DNA of 64,000 nucleotides from Oscillospiraceae bacterium (GTDB taxonomy: Bacteria; Bacillota; Clostridia; Oscillospirales; Acutalibacteraceae): positions 1 through 64,000 of the forward strand of contig SVPD01000001.1 of the NCBI GenBank assembly GCA_015066045.1, given 5' to 3'. Both the position numbers and the translations under genes were made by a program. Below the pieces are notes generated by a model, which was not told the origin of the DNA, ran no database searches, and worked only from the letters and a program-made list of their open reading frames with translations. Shown one piece after another: positions 62,209-64,000 of the stretch; the stretch's first letter is position 1; every line of letters starts with the position of its first letter.

Positions 62209-63222
62209 ATGAAACAGTTAAACATCGGTATTATCGGTGCCGGCCGTATCGGTAAGGTACATATTCAGTCCATTACATATAATGTGCCTACTGCAAAGGT
62301 TCTCGGCATAACAGACGTATTTAAAAACGGCTTGCAGGAGCTTGCCGATAAATACGGCATCGAAAAGGTTTATGCCGACTACAAAGAAATGCTCGCTGAC
62401 AAGGATATCGACGCAGTTCTCGTATGCTCTTCTACAGACACCCATGCTGACATTTCCATCGAAGCAGCCAAGGCAGGCAAGCATGTATTCTGCGAAAAGC
62501 CCGTTGACCTTACCCCCGAAAAGGTTAAGGCAGTTATCGATGCCGTGGCAGAGGCAGGCGTTAAGCTTCAGGTAGGCTTTAACAGACGCTTTGATCATAA
62601 TTTTGCACACGTACGCTCTCTTATCAATGAGGGTAAGGTAGGTAACCTCGAGCTTATCAAGATTACCTCCCGTGATCCCGAGCCTCCTCCGGCAGAGTAT
62701 GCTGCAGTATCGGGTGGTATGTTCCTCGATATGACCATCCACGATTTCGATATGGCCCGCTTCCTTGCAGGCAGCGATGTTACAGAGGTTTATGCCAGTG
62801 CCACCTGTCTCGTGGATCCCGCTATCGGTGAAGCAGGCGACGTAGATACTGCCATCATTAACCTTAAGTTTGAAAACGGTGCTCTCGGTGTTATCGATAA
62901 CAGCCGCCGTGCTGCTTACGGCTATGACCAGAGAATCGAAGTATTCGGTTCTCTCGGTGCCGCTATGGCTTCCAACGACACACCGACAAACGTAACCGTT
63001 ATGAACTCTGACGGTGTAACCACCGATAAGCCTCTTTATTTCTTCCTCGAAAGATATATGCAGTCATTCCGTGACGAGATGGTTCAGTTTGTCGATGCAG
63101 TTCTTAACGACAAGCCCACACCCACTACCGGACTTGACGGTCTTAATTCTATTCTTGTCGCTCTCGCAGCTAAAAAATCTGTCAAGGAAGGCAGACCTGT
63201 TAAAATTTCCGAAATTATGTAA
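62209..63222 (+). CDS. iolG: Inositol 2-dehydrogenase
   Basis: Oxidises myo-inositol to scyllo-inosose with NAD+. The 337-residue Gfo/Idh/MocA protein has the Rossmann loop IGIIGAGRIGKVH, the catalytic CEKPVDLT with Lys, and GGMFLDMTIHDFDMARFL carrying the Asp/His pair. The start was set at ATG 62209 behind CGGAGG; an earlier ATG overlaps that site. Followed by iolD, which supports inositol rather than another sugar. First of an iol unit that runs off the right edge. Confidence 0.9.
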   Translation: MKQLNIGIIGAGRIGKVHIQSITYNVPTAKVLGITDVFKNGLQELADKYGIEKVYADYKEMLADKDIDAVLVCSSTDTHADISIEAAKAGKHVFCEKPVDLTPEKVKAVIDAVAEAGVKLQVGFNRRFDHNFAHVRSLINEGKVGNLELIKITSRDPEPPPAEYAAVSGGMFLDMTIHDFDMARFLAGSDVTEVYASATCLVDPAIGEAGDVDTAIINLKFENGALGVIDNSRRAAYGYDQRIEVFGSLGAAMASNDTPTNVTVMNSDGVTTDKPLYFFLERYMQSFRDEMVQFVDAVLNDKPTPTTGLDGLNSILVALAAKKSVKEGRPVKISEIM

Positions 63223-63233
63223 TTTTTGCTTTG

Positions 63234-63255
63234 GGAGTGCAGTAAAATGCACTCC
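63234..63255 (+). other. Intercistronic hairpin between iolG and iolD
   Basis: GGAGTGCA (63234-63241) / TGCACTCC (63248-63255), a perfect 8-base stem. The T-run after it is weak, so partial attenuation or mRNA protection is likelier than full termination. Confidence 0.65.
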
Positions 63256-63301
63256 TTGAAGTGTTTAATAAGAGATTAATTATCAGAAAGGATTGATTAT
63301 T

Positions 63302-64000
63302 ATGCGTCTTACAATGGCTCAGGCTCTTGTAAAATTTCTCGATAATCAGTATGTCAGCTTTGACGGAAAAGAAACCAAATTCGTTGACGGAATATTCGGT
63401 ATTTTCGGTCACGGCTGCGTAGTAGGTATAGGTCAGGCTCTCGAGCAGGGCGGACACAGTCTTACCTATTATCAGGGACATAACGAGCAGGGTATGGCTC
63501 ACGCCGCCATTGCCTTTGCTAAGCAGAATAACAGACGTAAAATTATTCCCTGCACCTCCTCTATCGGCCCCGGAGCTCTAAATATGGTTACTGCCTGCGG
63601 TACTGCCACTGCAAACAGAATTCCTCTTCTTGTGCTTCCCGGTGACACCTTTGCCTGCCGTCAGCCCGATCCGGTTCTCCAGCAGGTAGAGCAGCCGCAT
63701 TCCTATTCCACTACCTCAAACGATGCATTCCGTGCCGTTTGTAAATATTGGGACAGAATAGAACGTCCCGAGCAGCTTATGACTGCCTGCATCAATGCTA
63801 TGCGTGTGCTTACGGATGCCGCAGATACGGGTGCCGTTTGTATTGCTATGCCGCAGGATGTAGAGGCCGAAGCTTTCGATTATCCCGACTATTTCTTACA
63901 GAAGAGAGTCTGGTATATGGACAGAAGAGTGCCTACTGACAGAGAAATCGAGGCTGCAGTCGAAATGATTAAAGGCTCCGAAAAGCCTATGATAATCGTC
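63302..64000 (+). CDS. iolD: 3D-trihydroxycyclohexane-1,2-dione hydrolase IolD, 3' part beyond the window
   Basis: Thiamine-diphosphate enzyme that opens the inositol ring after IolG and IolE. The visible 233 residues form the N-terminal PYR domain ([32 protein letters not shown]; the ThDP-contacting Glu lies in [18 protein letters not shown]) and the start of the middle domain. [20 protein letters not shown] and [20 protein letters not shown] are characteristic of IolD. AAAGGA precedes the ATG by about 9 bases. The frame stays open to the right edge, so the PP domain is not seen. Confidence 0.93.
   Translation, partial: MRLTMAQALVKFLDNQYVSFDGKETKFVDGIFGIFGHGCVVGIGQALEQGGHSLTYYQGHNEQGMAHAAIAFAKQNNRRKIIPCTSSIGPGALNMVTACGTATANRIPLLVLPGDTFACRQPDPVLQQVEQPHSYSTTSNDAFRAVCKYWDRIERPEQLMTACINAMRVLTDAADTGAVCIAMPQDVEAEAFDYPDYFLQKRVWYMDRRVPTDREIEAAVEMIKGSEKPMIIV

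Overview
The window reads as a chromosomal segment of a low-to-mid GC Gram-positive anaerobe of the class Clostridia, most likely a gut or rumen Oscillospirales/Ruminococcaceae-type bacterium. The grounds are an hrcA-grpE-dnaK-dnaJ operon behind a perfect CIRCE operator, a T-box leader on alaS, a forespore sigma factor (SigG), a queT-type vitamin transporter gene with a leader RNA, many textbook sigma-A promoters (TTGACA-17-TATAAT), strong purine-rich Shine-Dalgarno sites, and lipoproteins with short lipoboxes. No rRNA, tRNA, CRISPR array, transposase or phage gene was seen.

Layout. 1-4.9 kb: heat-shock operon on the minus strand (dnaJ runs off the left edge). 4.9-8.2 kb: metallo-hydrolase, SLOG-type protein, uvrC. 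8.2-11.7 kb: an accessory-looking group of XRE regulator, small secreted protein, a 46-residue peptide gene, a six-helix membrane protein and a condensation-type acyltransferase; the first four each have their own promoter. 11.9-22.3 kb: nucleoside ABC transporter plus pyrimidine-nucleoside phosphorylase, an orphan E2-type acyltransferase, the BMP nucleoside-binding lipoprotein, ung, glmM and a GlmU-like hexapeptide protein. 22.3-23.3 kb: about 1 kb without genes that looks like a roughly 590-nt structured RNA transcription unit followed by the queT leader. 23.3-33.6 kb: queT, an MFS carrier, glpK, a malate/lactate-type dehydrogenase, malic enzyme, an M20 peptidase, nadE, GNAT. 33.8-37.8 kb: orphan rmlA, a two-gene ABC exporter, divergent TetR. 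37.8-47.2 kb: T-box, alaS, HIT, phosphoribosyltransferase, comEC, holA, RNase M5-like, ispF, ArsC-like, DUF896, thiamine pyrophosphokinase. 47.3-51 kb: pgk-tpiA-gpmI glycolytic operon. 51-53.7 kb: lipoprotein and GH13 glucosidase. 53.8-56.8 kb: deoC-deoD-deoB-cdd. 56.9-64 kb: sigG, an FN3 secreted protein, lacZ, iolG and the start of iolD.

How it fits together. Nucleosides enter through the BMP/NupOPQ system and are split by the pyrimidine and purine nucleoside phosphorylases. Cytidine deaminase, phosphopentomutase and DeoC then pass the (deoxy)ribose to acetaldehyde and glyceraldehyde-3-phosphate, which meets the pgk-tpiA-gpmI glycolytic block. Other carbon entry points are lactose (lacZ), alpha-1,6-glucosides (GH13), glycerol (glpK) and inositol (iolGD).

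Most notable non-coding content: the candidate large structured RNA at about 22.53-23.11 kb; four copies of a MITE-like hairpin repeat (11.7, 25.4, 33.6 and 56.8 kb), three of them between convergent genes where they look like bidirectional terminators; a candidate preQ1-type leader on queT; a terminator in the glpK leader; a hairpin burying the ribosome site of the BMP lipoprotein gene; and a 24-bp promoter-like block shared by two minus-strand units.
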